NCBI GenBank assembly: GCA_963170055.1
Contig: CAUJGJ010000444.1
Coordinates: 4,313,118-4,377,117 of the forward strand
From: Halisarca cf. caerulea
Lineage: Eukaryota > Porifera > Demospongiae > Chondrillida > Halisarcidae
DNA: 64,000 nt
Reading direction: 5' to 3'
Made by a program: the position numbers and the translations under genes. Of this stretch, positions 47,701-59,600 are shown one piece after another (position 1 is the stretch's first letter; each line of letters starts with the position of its first letter). The notes under the pieces are model-generated. The model did no database searches. It saw only the letters and a list, made by a program, of their open reading frames with translations, and was not told where the DNA came from.

Positions 47701-48551
47701 AAATAGTGAAGAGATTTACTACACTTCAATGGTAAGATTTCATGTAGACTCGAATTGTTAGTAAAACATGCATTAAATATAGCTCTCACATGTACAGGAC
47801 TATGGCTGACACCTCAGATCAAAGTGGAAGTATTCTGTCACACACTAAGGAGCTGATGACCATGCTGCTACTTTGGTACCACTACCGAGATGTCTCCAGG
47901 GAGGGTGATGGTGACCGCCTCAATGCATTTATGCCAGTGCTTCTGAGTATATTCAAGAATGCAAAGAGGAAGAACTATAGCAAAGAGGTGGCCATCTTCA
48001 TCCTCCAGCATGAGTATTTACTGTCCCCGAGGATGAAGGAGCAATTGCTCTTCTGCAGAACAGTGAATACTCATGGGATCAAAGGTAGAAACATTCCGTG
48101 TGATTTACACATGGAGCACCTAAACAGGTTAGAATGCAGCCTCTGGCAATCACCTATAACAGCCCCCACCTATGCTTTCATAAGTTTTACAAATGCAGAA
48201 CACTACACTCACAAGGGTATGCCTTACCTTATACACAGGAACCTGAAGACATCGATGGGGGACTCTGGAGCCAACATCACCCCCGCTGTGATCCAGCGAT
48301 GTGGCAGAACGCTTCAGCCGCTTACGGATCTGGCCAGGAAGTTCCACCAGCCATCATCAGAGGTGCACTCCAAGGCCAAAGAAGAGCTGGACATGAACGT
48401 CGTCACCAACTGCCTGTTGGCCAATGGGGTTTTCAGCGATGAGGAAACCAAGATACCAAATCTTGAAAAACAGAAGACTTTTCTCGGTTCCCTTAATAAG
48501 AAAAACTTTGCTGCATGGCTACGAAAAACTCTCGAAGTTGAGGTTCATTGA
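44789..48551 (+). CDS. DUF6589-like protein with N-terminal Cys4 module; candidate transposase (13 exons, 961 aa)
   Basis: Exons: 44,789-45,199, 45,276-45,737, 45,800-45,943, 46,014-46,106, 46,181-46,252, 46,330-46,443, 46,511-46,593, 46,663-46,857, 46,934-47,033, 47,097-47,396, 47,463-47,731, 47,798-48,127, 48,239-48,551. Introns are 62-111 bp, all GT-AG, frame open throughout. Cys pairs at residues 6/9 (CGIC) and 66/69 (CSKC) suggest a ZAD-like zinc module, followed by a basic, Gln/Ser-rich linker. The C-terminal half matches my memory of DUF6589: WYGFKIVGDNLDKNIR, then LLGGDQL (615-618), DRLDGLVPVFEDWH (638-651), EGDGDRL, then IPCDLHMEHLNR (847-858). DUF6589 proteins are numerous in fungi and early animals; enzymatic activity is unproven as far as I know. 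Conserved acidic residues (D616, E648/D649, E854) could be a DDE-type site, which is inference. The start ATG was chosen because it directly precedes the Cys module. Confidence 0.88.
48128..48238 (+). other. Last intron of the DUF6589-like gene: 111 bp, in frame and stop-free
   Basis: The intron is 37 codons long, keeps frame and has no stop, so reading through would add 37 residues between HLNR and LKTSM. The splice sites (CAG|GT and ACACAG|G) and the continuity of the flanking conserved region favour splicing. A retained-intron isoform is possible. Confidence 0.7.
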
Positions 48552-48678
48552 AGCATAGATTGAAGAAAAATTAGATCAAGCGAATGTTTGCAACACGTGT
48601 GCATGACATCATAGAATTGTGGTTACACTCGCGTCTTAAAGTGTAAAAGGTTAATGTCGCGGAATTCAGCCGACACTG
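48552..48678 (+). other. 3' subterminal region of the transposon
   Basis: A short non-coding stretch between the stop codon and the right TIR. It includes AACACGTGTGCATGACATCA and AAGTGTAAAAGG, the latter shared with the left subterminal region. No canonical polyadenylation signal was found, so transcription may end within the TIR or the satellite. Confidence 0.5.
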
Positions 48679-48770
48679 CAACGACTTTGCTGACCATACT
48701 TGCCAGACCCAACTTTTCACGGCGGCAGGAAGTGACGTCATAAGAAAAGTTGGGTCTGGTTCCGAGACTA
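48679..48770 (-). repeat. Right terminal inverted repeat with hairpin and ETS/CRE motif
   Basis: It is the mirror of the left TIR with a single mismatch in 92 bp (GCTGACC here, GCTCACC expected). It contains the same 16-bp stem and, at 48,727-48,740, AGGAAGTGACGTCA on the + strand. It ends CCGAGACTA at 48,770. The close identity of the two ends supports a recent insertion or active maintenance. Confidence 0.93.
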
Positions 48771-48779
48771 ATAGCTGCG
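48771..48779. repeat. Target-site duplication, right copy (ATAGCTGCG)
   Basis: The nine bases directly after the right TIR repeat 42,561-42,569, and the satellite monomer then continues in register. Confidence 0.92.
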
Positions 48780-50823
48780 GTGATTTGTCAAATAAATTGT
48801 CCGTGTACGAAAAAAAAAATGGAAAATTTCTTTTCTAAGTTATTTGCAATTCTTGCAATTTCATGCTACTCTTGACTTCTTATGCATGATTCATGCATTA
48901 ACAAACTCATAAAACTTATAGCTGCGGTGATTTGTCAAATAAGTTGTTGGTGTCAGAAATAGAAAATCGCAAATTTCTTTTGTAAGTTATTTGCAATTCT
49001 TGCAATTTCATACTATTCTTGACTCCTTATGCATGATTCATACATTAACAAAGTCATAAAACTTATAGCTGCGGTGATTTGTCAAATAAATTGTCCGTGT
49101 AAGAAAAAAAAATCGCAAATTTCTTTTGTAAGTTATTTTCAATTCTTGCAATTTCATGCTATTCTTGACTTCTTATGCATGATTCATGCATTAACAAAGT
49201 CATAAAACTTATAGCTGCGGTGATTTTTCAAATAAATTGTCCATTAAGAAAAAAAGAATCGCAAATTTTTTTCTAAGTTATTAGCAATTCTTGCAATTTC
49301 ATGCTATTCTTGACTTCATATGCATGATTCATGCATTAACAAAGTCATAAAACTTATAGCTGCGGTGATTTGACAAATAAATTCTTCGTGTCAGAAAGAG
49401 AAAATCGCAAATTTCTTTTGTGAATTATTTGCAATTCTCGAAATTTCATGCTATTCTTGACTTCTTATGCATGATTCATGCATGAAAAAACTCATAAAAC
49501 TTATAGCTGCGGTGATTTGACAAATAAGTTGTTGGTGCCAGAAATAGAAAATCGCAAATTTCTTTTCTAAGTTATTTGCAATTCTTGCAATTTCATGCTA
49601 TTCTTGACTTCTTATGCATGATTCATGCATTAAAAAAGTCATAAAACTTATAGCTGCGGTGATTTGTCAAATAAATTGTTGGTGTAAGAAATAGAAAATC
49701 GCAAATTTCTTTTGTAAGTCATTAGCAATTCTTGAAATTTCATACTATTCTTGACTTCTTATGCATGATTCATGCATTAACAAAGTCATAAAACTTATAG
49801 CTGCGGTGATTTGACAAATAAATTCTTCGTGTCAGAAAGAGAAAATCGCAAATTTCTTTTGTGAATTATTTGCAATTCTCGAAATTTCATGCTATTCTTG
49901 ACTTCTTATGCATGATTCATGCATGAAAAAACTCATAAAACTTATAGCTGCGGTGATTTGACAAATAAGTTGTTGGTGCCAGAAATAGAAAATCGCAAAT
50001 TTCTTTTCTAAGTTATTTGCAATTCTTGCAATTTCATGCTATTCTTGACTTCTTATGCATGATTCATGCATTAAAAAAGTCATAAAACTTATAGCTGCGG
50101 TGATTTGTCAAATAAATTGTTGGTGTAAGAAATAGAAAATCGCAAATTTCTTTTGTAAGTCATTAGCAATTCTTGAAATTTCATACTATTCTTGACTTCT
50201 TATGCATGATTCATGCATTAACAAAGTCATAAAACTTATAGCTGCGGTGATTTTTCAAATAAATTGTCCATTAAGAAAAAAAGAATCGCAAATTTTTTTC
50301 TAAGTTATTAGCAATTCTTGCAATTTCATGCTATTCTTGACTTCATATGCATGATTCATGCATTAACAAAGTCATAAAACTTATAGCTGCGGTGATTTGA
50401 CAAATAAATTCTTCGTGTCAGAAAGAGAAAATCGCAAATTTCTTTTGTGAATTATTTGCAATTCTCGAAATTTCATGCTATTCTTGACTTCTTATGCATG
50501 ATTCATGCATGAAAAAACTCATAAAACTTATAGCTGCGGTGATTTGACAAATAAGTTGTTGGTGCCAGAAATAGAAAATCGCAAATTTCTTTTGTAAGTT
50601 ATTTGCAATTCTTGCAATTTCATGCTATTCTTGACTTCTTATGCATGATTCATGCATTAAAAAAGTCATAAAACTTATAGCTGCGGTGATTTGTCAAATA
50701 AATTGTTGGTGTCAGAAATAGAAAATCGCAAATTTCTTTTGTAAGTCATTAGCAATTCTTGAAATTTCATACTATTCTTGACTTCTTATGCATGATTCAT
50801 GCATTAACAAAGTCATAAAACTT

Positions 50824-50832
50824 ATAGCTGCG
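50824..50832. other. Paralogous empty site of the transposon insertion
   Basis: The surrounding satellite (about 50,656-51,115) matches the joined flanks of the transposon. On the left it carries the rare AGTCATTAGCAATTCTTGAAA with CATACTATTC; on the right, GTGTACGAAAAAAAAAATGG with CATGCTACTC. The nonamer ATAGCTGCG is present once and no insertion is there. After removing the element and one duplication, the two copies are about 2,053 bp (14 monomers) apart. Confidence 0.85.
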
Positions 50833-52289
50833 GTGATTTGTCAAATAAATTGTCCGTGTACGAAAAAAAAAATGGAAAATTTCTTTTCTAAGTTATTTGC
50901 AATTCTTGCAATTTCATGCTACTCTTGACTTCTTATGCATGATTCATGCATTAACAAAGTCATAAAACTTATAGCTGCGGTGATTTGTCAAATAAGTTGT
51001 TGGTGTCAGAAATAGAAAATCGCCAATTTCTTTTGTAAGTTATTTGCAATTCTTGCAATTTCATGCTATTCTTGACTCCTTATGCATGATTCATACATTA
51101 ACAAAGTCATAAAACTTATAGCTGCGGTGATTTGTCAAATAAGTTGTTGGTGTCAGAAATAGAAAATCGCAAATTTCTTTTCTAAGTTATTTTCAATTCT
51201 TGCAATTTCATGCTATTCTTGACTCCTTATGCATGATTCATACATTAACAAAGTCATAAAACTTATAGCTGCGGTGATTTGTCAAATAAATTGTCCATGT
51301 AAGAAAAAAAAATCGCAAATTTATTTTGTAAGTTATTTTCAATTCTTGCAATTTCATGCTATTCTTGACTTCTTATGCATGATTCATGCATTAACAAAGT
51401 CATAAAACTTATAGCTGCTGTGATTTTTCAAATAAATTGTCCGTGTAAGAAAAAAAATCGCAAATTTCTTTTTTAAGTTATTTGCAATTCTTTCAATTTA
51501 ATGCTATTCTTGACTTCTTATGCATGATTCATGCATTAACAAAGTCATAAAACTTATATCTGCGGTGATTTGTCAAATAAGTTGTTGGTGTCAGAAATAG
51601 AAAATCGCAAATTTCTTGTGTAAGTTATTTGCAATTCTTGCAATTTCATGCTATTCTTGACTCCCTATGCATGATTCATGCATTAACAAAGTCATAACAC
51701 TTATAGCTGCAGTGATTTCACAAATAAATTCTTCGTGTCATAAAGAGAAAATCGCAAATTTCTTTTGTGAATTATTTGCAATTCTCGAAATTTCATGCTA
51801 TTCTTCACTTCTTATGCATGATTCATGCATTAACAAAGTCATAAAACTTATAGCTGCGGTGATTTGACAAATAAATTGTTGGTGTCAGAAATAGAAAATC
51901 GCAAATTTCTTTTGTAAGTTATTTGCAATTCTTTCAATTTCATGCTATTCTTGACTTCTTATGCATGATTCATGCATTAACAAAGTCATAAAACTTATAG
52001 CTGCGGTGATTTTTCAAATAAAATGTTGGTGTCAGAAATAGAAAATCACAAATTTTTTTTCTAAGTTATTTGCAATTCTTGCAATTTCATGCTATTCTTG
52101 ACTTCTTATGCATGATTCATGCATTAACAAAGTCATAAAACTTATAGCTGCTGTGATATTTCAAATAAATTGTCCGTTTCAGAAATAGAAAATCGCAAAT
52201 TTCTTTTCTAAGTTATTTGCAATTCTTGCAATTTCATGCTATTCTTGACTTCTTATGCATGATTCATGCATTAACAAAGTCATAAAACT

Positions 52290-55200
52290 TATAGCTGCTG
52301 TGATTTTTCAAATAAATTGTCCGTTTCAGAAATAGAAAATCGCAAATTTCTTTTCTAAGTTATTTGCAATTCTTGCAATTTCATGCTATTCTTGACTTCT
52401 TATGCATGATTCATGCATTAACAAAGTCATAACACTTATAGCTGCGGTGATTTGTAAAATAAGTTGTTGGTGTCAGAAATAGAAAATCGCAAATTTCTTT
52501 TCTAAGTTATTTGCAATTCTTGCAATTTCATGCTATTCTTGACTCCCTATGCATGATTCATGCATTAACGAAGTCATAACACTTATAGCTGCAGTGATTT
52601 GACAAATAAATTCTTCGTGTCAAAAAGAGAAAATCGCAAATTTCTTTTGTGAATTATTTGCAATTCTCGAAATTTCATGCTATTCTTCACTTCTTATGCA
52701 TGATTCATGCATTAACAAAGTCATAAAACTTATAGCTGCGGTGATTTGGCAAATAAATTGCTGGTGTCAGAAATAGAAAATCGCAAATTTCTTTTGTAAG
52801 TTATTTGCAATTCTTGCAATTTCATGCTATTCTTGACTTCTTATGCATGATTCATGCATTAACAAAGTCATAAAACTTATAGCTGCGGTGATTTTTCAAA
52901 TAAATTGTCCATTAAGAAAAAAAGAATCGCAAATTTTTTTCTAAGTTATTTGCAATTCTTGCAATTTCATGCTATTCTTGACTTCTTATGCATGATTCAT
53001 GCATTAACAAAGTCATAAAACTTATAGCTGCGGTGATTTGTCAAATAAGTTGTTGGTGTCAGAAAGAGAAAATCGCAAATTTCTTTTCTAAGTTATTTGC
53101 AATTCTTGCAATTTCATGCTATTCTTGACTCCTTATGCATGATTCATGCATTAACAAAGTCATAAAACTTATAGCTGCGGTGATTTGTCAAATAAATTGT
53201 CCGTTTCAGAAATAGAAAATCGCAAATTTCTTTTCTAAGTTATTTGCAATTCTTGCAATTTCATGCTATTCTTGACTTCTTATGCATGATTCATGCATTA
53301 ACAAAGTCATAACACTTATAGCTGCGGTGATTTGTCAAATAAGTTGTTGGTGTCAGAAATAGAAAATCGCAATTTCTTTTCTAAGTTATTTGCAATTCTT
53401 GCAATTTCATGCTATTCTTGACTTCTTATGCATGATTCATGCATTAACAAAGTCATAAAACTTATAGCTGCGGTGATTTGTCAAATAAATTGTTGGTGTC
53501 AGAAATAGAAAATCACAAATTTTTTTTCTAAGTTATTTGCAAATCTTGCAATTTCATGCTATTCTTGACTTCTTATGCATGATTCATGCATGAACAAAGT
53601 CATAAAACTTATAGCTGCTGTGATTTTTCAAATAAATTGTCCGTTTCAGAAATAGAAAATCGCAAATTTCTTTTCTAAGTTATTTGCAATTCTTGCAATT
53701 TCATGCTATTCTTGACTTCTTATGCATGATTCATGCATTAACAAAGTCATAAAACTTATAGCTGCTTTGATTTTTCAATTAAATTGTCCGTGTCTGAAAT
53801 AGAAAATCGCAAATTTCTTTTGTAAGTTATTTGCAATTCTTGCAATTTCATGCTATTCTTGACTTCTTATGCATGATGCATGCATTAACAAAGTCATAAA
53901 ACTTATAGCTGCGGTGATTTGTCAAATAAGTTGTTGGTGTCAGAAATAGAAAATCGCAAATTTCTTTCCTAAGTTATTAGCAATTCTTGCAATTTCATGC
54001 TATTCTTGACTCCTTATGCATGATTCATGCATTAACAAAGTCATAAAACTTATAGCTGCGGTGATTTGACAAATAAAGTCTTCGTGTCAGAAAGAGAAAA
54101 TCGCAAATTTCTTTTGTGAATTATTTGCAATTCTCGAAATTTCATGCTATTGTTGACTTCTTATGCATGATTCATGCATGAACAAACTCATAAAACTTAT
54201 AGCTGCGGTGATTTGTCAAATGAGTTGTTGGTGTCAGAAATAGAAAATCGCAAATTTCTTTTGTAAGTTATTAGCAATTCTTGCAATTTCATGCTATTCT
54301 TGACTCCTTATGCATGATTCATGCATTAACAAAGTCATAAAACTTATAGCTGCGGTGATTTGACAAATAAATTGTTGGTGTCAGAAATAGAAAATCGTAA
54401 ATTTCTTTTGTAAGTTATTTGCAATTCTTTCAATTTCATGCTATTCTTGACTTCTTATGCATGATTCATGCATTAACAAAGTCATAAAACTTATAGCTGC
54501 GGTGATTTTTCAAATAAATTGTTGGTGTCAGAAATAGAAAATCGCAAATTTCTTTTCTAAGTTATTTGCAATTCTTGCAATTTCATGCTATTCTTGACTT
54601 CTTATGCATGATTCATGCATTAACAAAGTCATAAAACTTATAGCTGCTGTGATTTTTCAAATAAATTGTCCGTTTCAGAAATAGAAAATCGCAAATTTCT
54701 TTTCTAAGTTATTTGCAATTCTTGCAATTTCATGCTATTCTTGACTTCTTATGCATGATTCATGCATTAACAAAGTCATAACACTTATAGCTGCGGTGAT
54801 TTGTAAAATAAGTTGTTGGTGTCAGAAATAGAAAATCGCAAATTTCTTTTCTAAGTTATTTGCAATTCTTGCAATTTCATGCTATTCTTGACTCCCTATG
54901 CATGATTCATGCATTAACAAAGTCATAACACTTATAGCTGCAGTGATTTGACAAATAAATTCTTCGTGTCATAAAGAGAAAATCGCAAATTTCTTTTGTG
55001 AATTATTTGCAATTCTCGAAATTTCATGCTATTCTTCACTTCTTATGCATGATTCATGCATTAACAAAGTCATAAAACTTATAGCTGCGGTGATTTGGCA
55101 AATAAATTGCTGGTGTCAGAAATAGAAAATCGCAAATTTCTTTTGTAAGTTATTTGCAATTCTTTCAATTTCATGCTATTCTTGACTTCTTATGCATGAT

Positions 55201-56640
55201 TCATGCATTAACAAAGTCATAAAACTTATAGCTGCGGTGATTTTTCAAATAAATTGTCCATTAAGAAAAAAAGAATCGCAAATTTTTTTCTAAGTTATTT
55301 GCAATTCTTGCAATTTCATGCTATTCTTGACTTCTTATGCATGATTCATGCATTAACAAAGTCATAAAACTTATAGCTGCGGTGATTTGTCAAATAAGTT
55401 GTTGGTGTCAGAAAGAGAAAATCGCAAATTTCTTTTCTAAGTTATTTGCAATTCTTGCAATTTCATGCTATTCTTGACTTCTTATGCATGATTCATGCAT
55501 TAACAAAGTCATAAAACTTATAGCTGCGGTGATTTGTCAAATAAATTGTCCGTTTCAGAAATAGAAAATCGCAAATTTCTTTTCTAAGTTATTTGCAATT
55601 CTTGCAATTTCATGCTATTCTTGACTTCTTATGCATGATTCATGCATTAACAAAGTCATAACACTTATAGCTGCGGTGATTTGTCAAATAAGTTGTTGGT
55701 GTCAGAAATAGAAAATCGCAATTTCTTTTCTAAGTTATTTGCAATTCTTGCAATTTCATGCTATTCTTGACTTCTTATGCATGATTCATGCATTAACAAA
55801 GTCATAAAACTTATAGCTGCGGTGATTTGTCAAATAAATTGTTGGTGTCAGAAATAGAAAATCACAAATTTTTTTTCTAAGTTATTTGCAAATCTTGCAA
55901 TTTCATGCTATTCTTGACTTCTTATGCATGATTCATGCATTAACAAAGTCATAAAACTTATAGCTGCTGTGATTTTTCAAATAAATTGTCCGTTTCAGAA
56001 ATAGAAAATCGCAAATTTCTTTTCTAAGTTATTTGCAATTCTTGCAATTTCATGCTATTCTTGACTTCGTATGCATGATTCATGCATTAACAAAGTCATA
56101 AAACTTATAGCTGCTTTGATTTTTCAATTAAATTGTCCGTGTCTGAAATAGAAAATCGCAAATTTCTTTTGTAAGTTATTTGCAATTCTTGCAATTTCAT
56201 GCTATTCTTGACTTCTTATGCATGATGCATGCATTAACAAAGTCATAAAACTTATAGCTGCGGTAATTTGTCAAATAAGTTGTTGGTGTCAGAAATAGAA
56301 AATCGCAAATTTCTTTTCTAAGTTATTAGCAATTCTTGCAATTTCATGCTATTCTTGACTCCTTATGCATGATTCATGCATTAACAAAGTCATAAAACTT
56401 ATAGCTGCGGTGATTTGACAAATAAAGTCTTCGTGTCAGAAAGAGAAAATCGCAAATTTCTTTTGTGAATTATTTGCAATTCTCGAAATTTCATGCTATT
56501 GTTGACTTCTTATGCATGATTCATGCATGAACAAACTCATAAAACTTATAGCTGCGGTGATTTGTCAAATGAGTTGTTGGTGTCAGAAATAGAAAATCGC
56601 AAATTTCTTTTGTAAGTTATTAGCAATTCTTGCAATTTCA
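52290..56640 (+). repeat. Higher-order repeat: units of about 2,349 bp (16 monomers)
   Basis: Marker variants recur 2,349 bp apart: TTTGTAAAAT at 52,451/54,800, TGGCAAATAA at 52,747/55,096, GCATGATGCA at 53,871/56,220. The copies differ at several single positions (for example GCATGAAC near 53,590 against GCATTAAC near 55,939), so this duplication is older than the 2,499-bp one. Marker TGGCAAATAA reappears at 62,881, indicating a further partial copy near the window end. Confidence 0.82.
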
Positions 56641-59600
56641 TGCTATTCTTGACTCCTTATGCATGATTCATGCATTAACAAAGTCATAAAACTTATAGCT
56701 GCGGTGATTTGACAAATAAATTCTTCGTGTCAGAAAGAGAAAATCGCAAATTTCTTTTGTGAATTATTTGCAATTCTCGAAATTTCATGCTATTGTTGAC
56801 TTCTTATGCATGATTCATGCATGAACAAACTCATAAAACATATAGCTGCGGTGATTTGTCAAATGAGTTGTTGGTGTCAGAAATAGAAAATCGCAAATTT
56901 CTTTTGTAAGTTATTTGAAATTCTTGCAATTTCATGCTATTCTTGAGTCCTTTTGCATGATTCATGCATTAACAAAGTCATAACACTTATAGCTGCGGTG
57001 ATTTGACAAATAAATTCTTCGTGTCAGAAAGAGAAAATCGTGAAATTCTTTTGTAAGTTATTTGAAATTCTTGAAATTTCATGCTATTCTTGACTTCTTA
57101 TGCATGATTCATGCATTAACATAGTCATAAAACTTATAGCTGCGGTGATTTGACAAATTAATTGTTGGTGTTAGAAATAGAAAATCGCAAATTTCTTTTG
57201 TAAGTTATTTGCAATTCTTGCAATTTCATGCTATTCTTGACTTCTTATGCATGATTCATGCATTAACAAAGTCATAAAACTTATAGCTGCGGTGATTTGA
57301 CAAATAAATTGTTGGTGTCAGAAATAGAAAGTCGCAAATTTCTTTTCTAAGTTATTTGCAATTCTTTCAATTTCATGCTATTCTTGACTTCTTATGCATG
57401 ATTCATGCATTAACAAAGTCATAAAACTTATAGCTGCGGTGATTTGTCAAATAAGTTGTTGGTGTCAGAAATAGAAAATCACAAATTTTTTTTCTAAGTT
57501 ATTTGCAATTCTTGCAATTTCATGCTATTCTTGACTTCTTATGCATGATTCATGCATTAACAAAGTCATAAAACTTATAGCTGCTTTGATTTTTCAATTA
57601 AATTGTCCGTGTCTGAAATAGAAAATCGCAAATTTCTTTTGTAAGTTATTTGCAATTCTTGCAATTTCATGCTATTCTTGACTTCTTATGCATGATTCAT
57701 GCATTAACAAAGTCATAAAACTTATAGCTGCGGTGATTTGTCAAATAAGTTTTTGGTGTCAGAAATAGAAAATCGCAAATTTCTTTTCTAAGTTATTTTC
57801 AATTCTTGCAATTTCATGCTATTCTTGACTTCTTATGCATGATTCATGCATTAACAAAGTCATAAAACTTATAGCTGCGGTGATTTGTCAAATAAGTTGT
57901 TGGTGTCAGAAATAGAAAATCGCAAATTTCTTTTCTAAGTTATTAGCAATTCTTGCAATTTCATGCTATTCTTGACTCCTTATGCATGATTCATGCATTA
58001 ACAAAGTCATAAAACTTATAGCTGCGGTGATTTGACAAATAAAGTCTTCGTGTCAGAAAGAGAAAATCGCAAATTTCTTTTGTGAATTATTTGCAATTCT
58101 CGAAATTTCATGCTATTGTTGACTTCTTATGCATGATTCATGCATGAACAAACTCATAAAACTTATAGCTGCGGTGATTTGTCAAATGAGTTGTTGGTGT
58201 CAGAAATAGAAAATCGCAAATTTCTTTTGTAAGTTATTTGCAATTCTTGCAATTTCATGCTATTCTTGACTCCTTTTGCATGATTCATGCATTAACAAAG
58301 TCATAACACTTATAGCTGCGGTGATTTGACAAATAAATTCTTCGTGTCAGAAAGAGAAAATCGTGAAATTCTTTTGTAAATTATTTGAAATTCTTGCAAT
58401 TTCATGCTATTCTTGACTTCTTATGCATGATTCATGCATTAACAAAGTCATAAAACTTATAGCTGCTGTGATTTTTCAAATAAATTGTCCGTTTCAGAAA
58501 TAGAAAATCGCAAATTTCTTTTCTAAGTTATTTGCAATTCTTGCAATTTCATGCTATTCTTGACTTCGTATGCATGATTCATGCATTAACAAAGTCATAA
58601 AACTTATAGCTGCTTTGATTTTTCAATTAAATTGTCCGTGTCTGAAATAGAAAATCGCAAATTTCTTTTGTAAGTTATTTGCAATTCTTGCAATTTCATG
58701 CTATTCTTGACTTCTTATGCATGATGCATGCATTAACAAAGTCATAAAACTTATAGCTGCGGTAATTTGTCAAATAAGTTGTTGGTGTCAGAAATAGAAA
58801 ATCGCAAATTTCTTTTCTAAGTTATTAGCAATTCTTGCAATTTCATGCTATTCTTGACTCCTTATGCATGATTCATGCATTAACAAAGTCATAAAACTTA
58901 TAGCTGCGGTGATTTGACAAATAAAGTCTTCGTGTCAGAAAGAGAAAATCGCAAATTTCTTTTGTGAATTATTTGCAATTCTCGAAATTTCATGCTATTG
59001 TTGACTTCTTATGCATGATTCATGCATGAACAAACTCATAAAACTTATAGCTGCGGTGATTTGTCAAATGAGTTGTTGGTGTCAGAAATAGAAAATCGCA
59101 AATTTCTTTTGTAAGTTATTAGCAATTCTTGCAATTTCATGCTATTCTTGACTCCTTATGCATGATTCATGCATTAACAAAGTCATAAAACTTATAGCTG
59201 CGGTGATTTGACAAATAAATTCTTCGTGTCAGAAAGAGAAAATCGCAAATTTCTTTTGTGAATTATTTGCAATTCTCGAAATTTCATGCTATTGTTGACT
59301 TCTTATGCATGATTCATGCATGAACAAACTCATAAAACATATAGCTGCGGTGATTTGTCAAATGAGTTGTTGGTGTCAGAAATAGAAAATCGCAAATTTC
59401 TTTTGTAAGTTATTTGAAATTCTTGCAATTTCATGCTATTCTTGAGTCCTTTTGCATGATTCATGCATTAACAAAGTCATAACACTTATAGCTGCGGTGA
59501 TTTGACAAATAAATTCTTCGTGTCAGAAAGAGAAAATCGTGAAATTCTTTTGTAAGTTATTTGAAATTCTTGAAATTTCATGCTATTCTTGACTTCTTAT

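Larger units (their letters stand above)
42570..48770 (+). mobile_element. Intact-looking DNA transposon encoding a RecQ-type helicase and a DUF6589-like protein
   Basis: The element is 6,201 bp, bounded by 92-bp TIRs (42,570-42,661 and 48,679-48,770, one mismatch, ends 5'-TAGTCTCGG) and flanked by a 9-bp direct duplication of satellite DNA. Both genes are on the + strand: a 5-exon helicase (42,836-44,442) and a 13-exon DUF6589-like gene (44,789-48,551). I see no stop or frameshift in either spliced frame and every junction is GT-AG, so this is a young, possibly autonomous copy. It is clearly less AT-rich than the satellite. I cannot assign it to a named superfamily: the 9-bp duplication resembles Mutator-like elements, but the protein is not of that type as far as I can tell. 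Kolobok (TTAA) and Tc1 (TA) are excluded by the duplication. Confidence 0.93.

Noticed and set aside
42570..48770. Assignment to Kolobok, Tc1/mariner or Helitron
   Set aside because: The 9-bp duplication excludes TTAA and TA targets, and the TIRs and RecQ-type rather than Pif1-type helicase exclude Helitrons.
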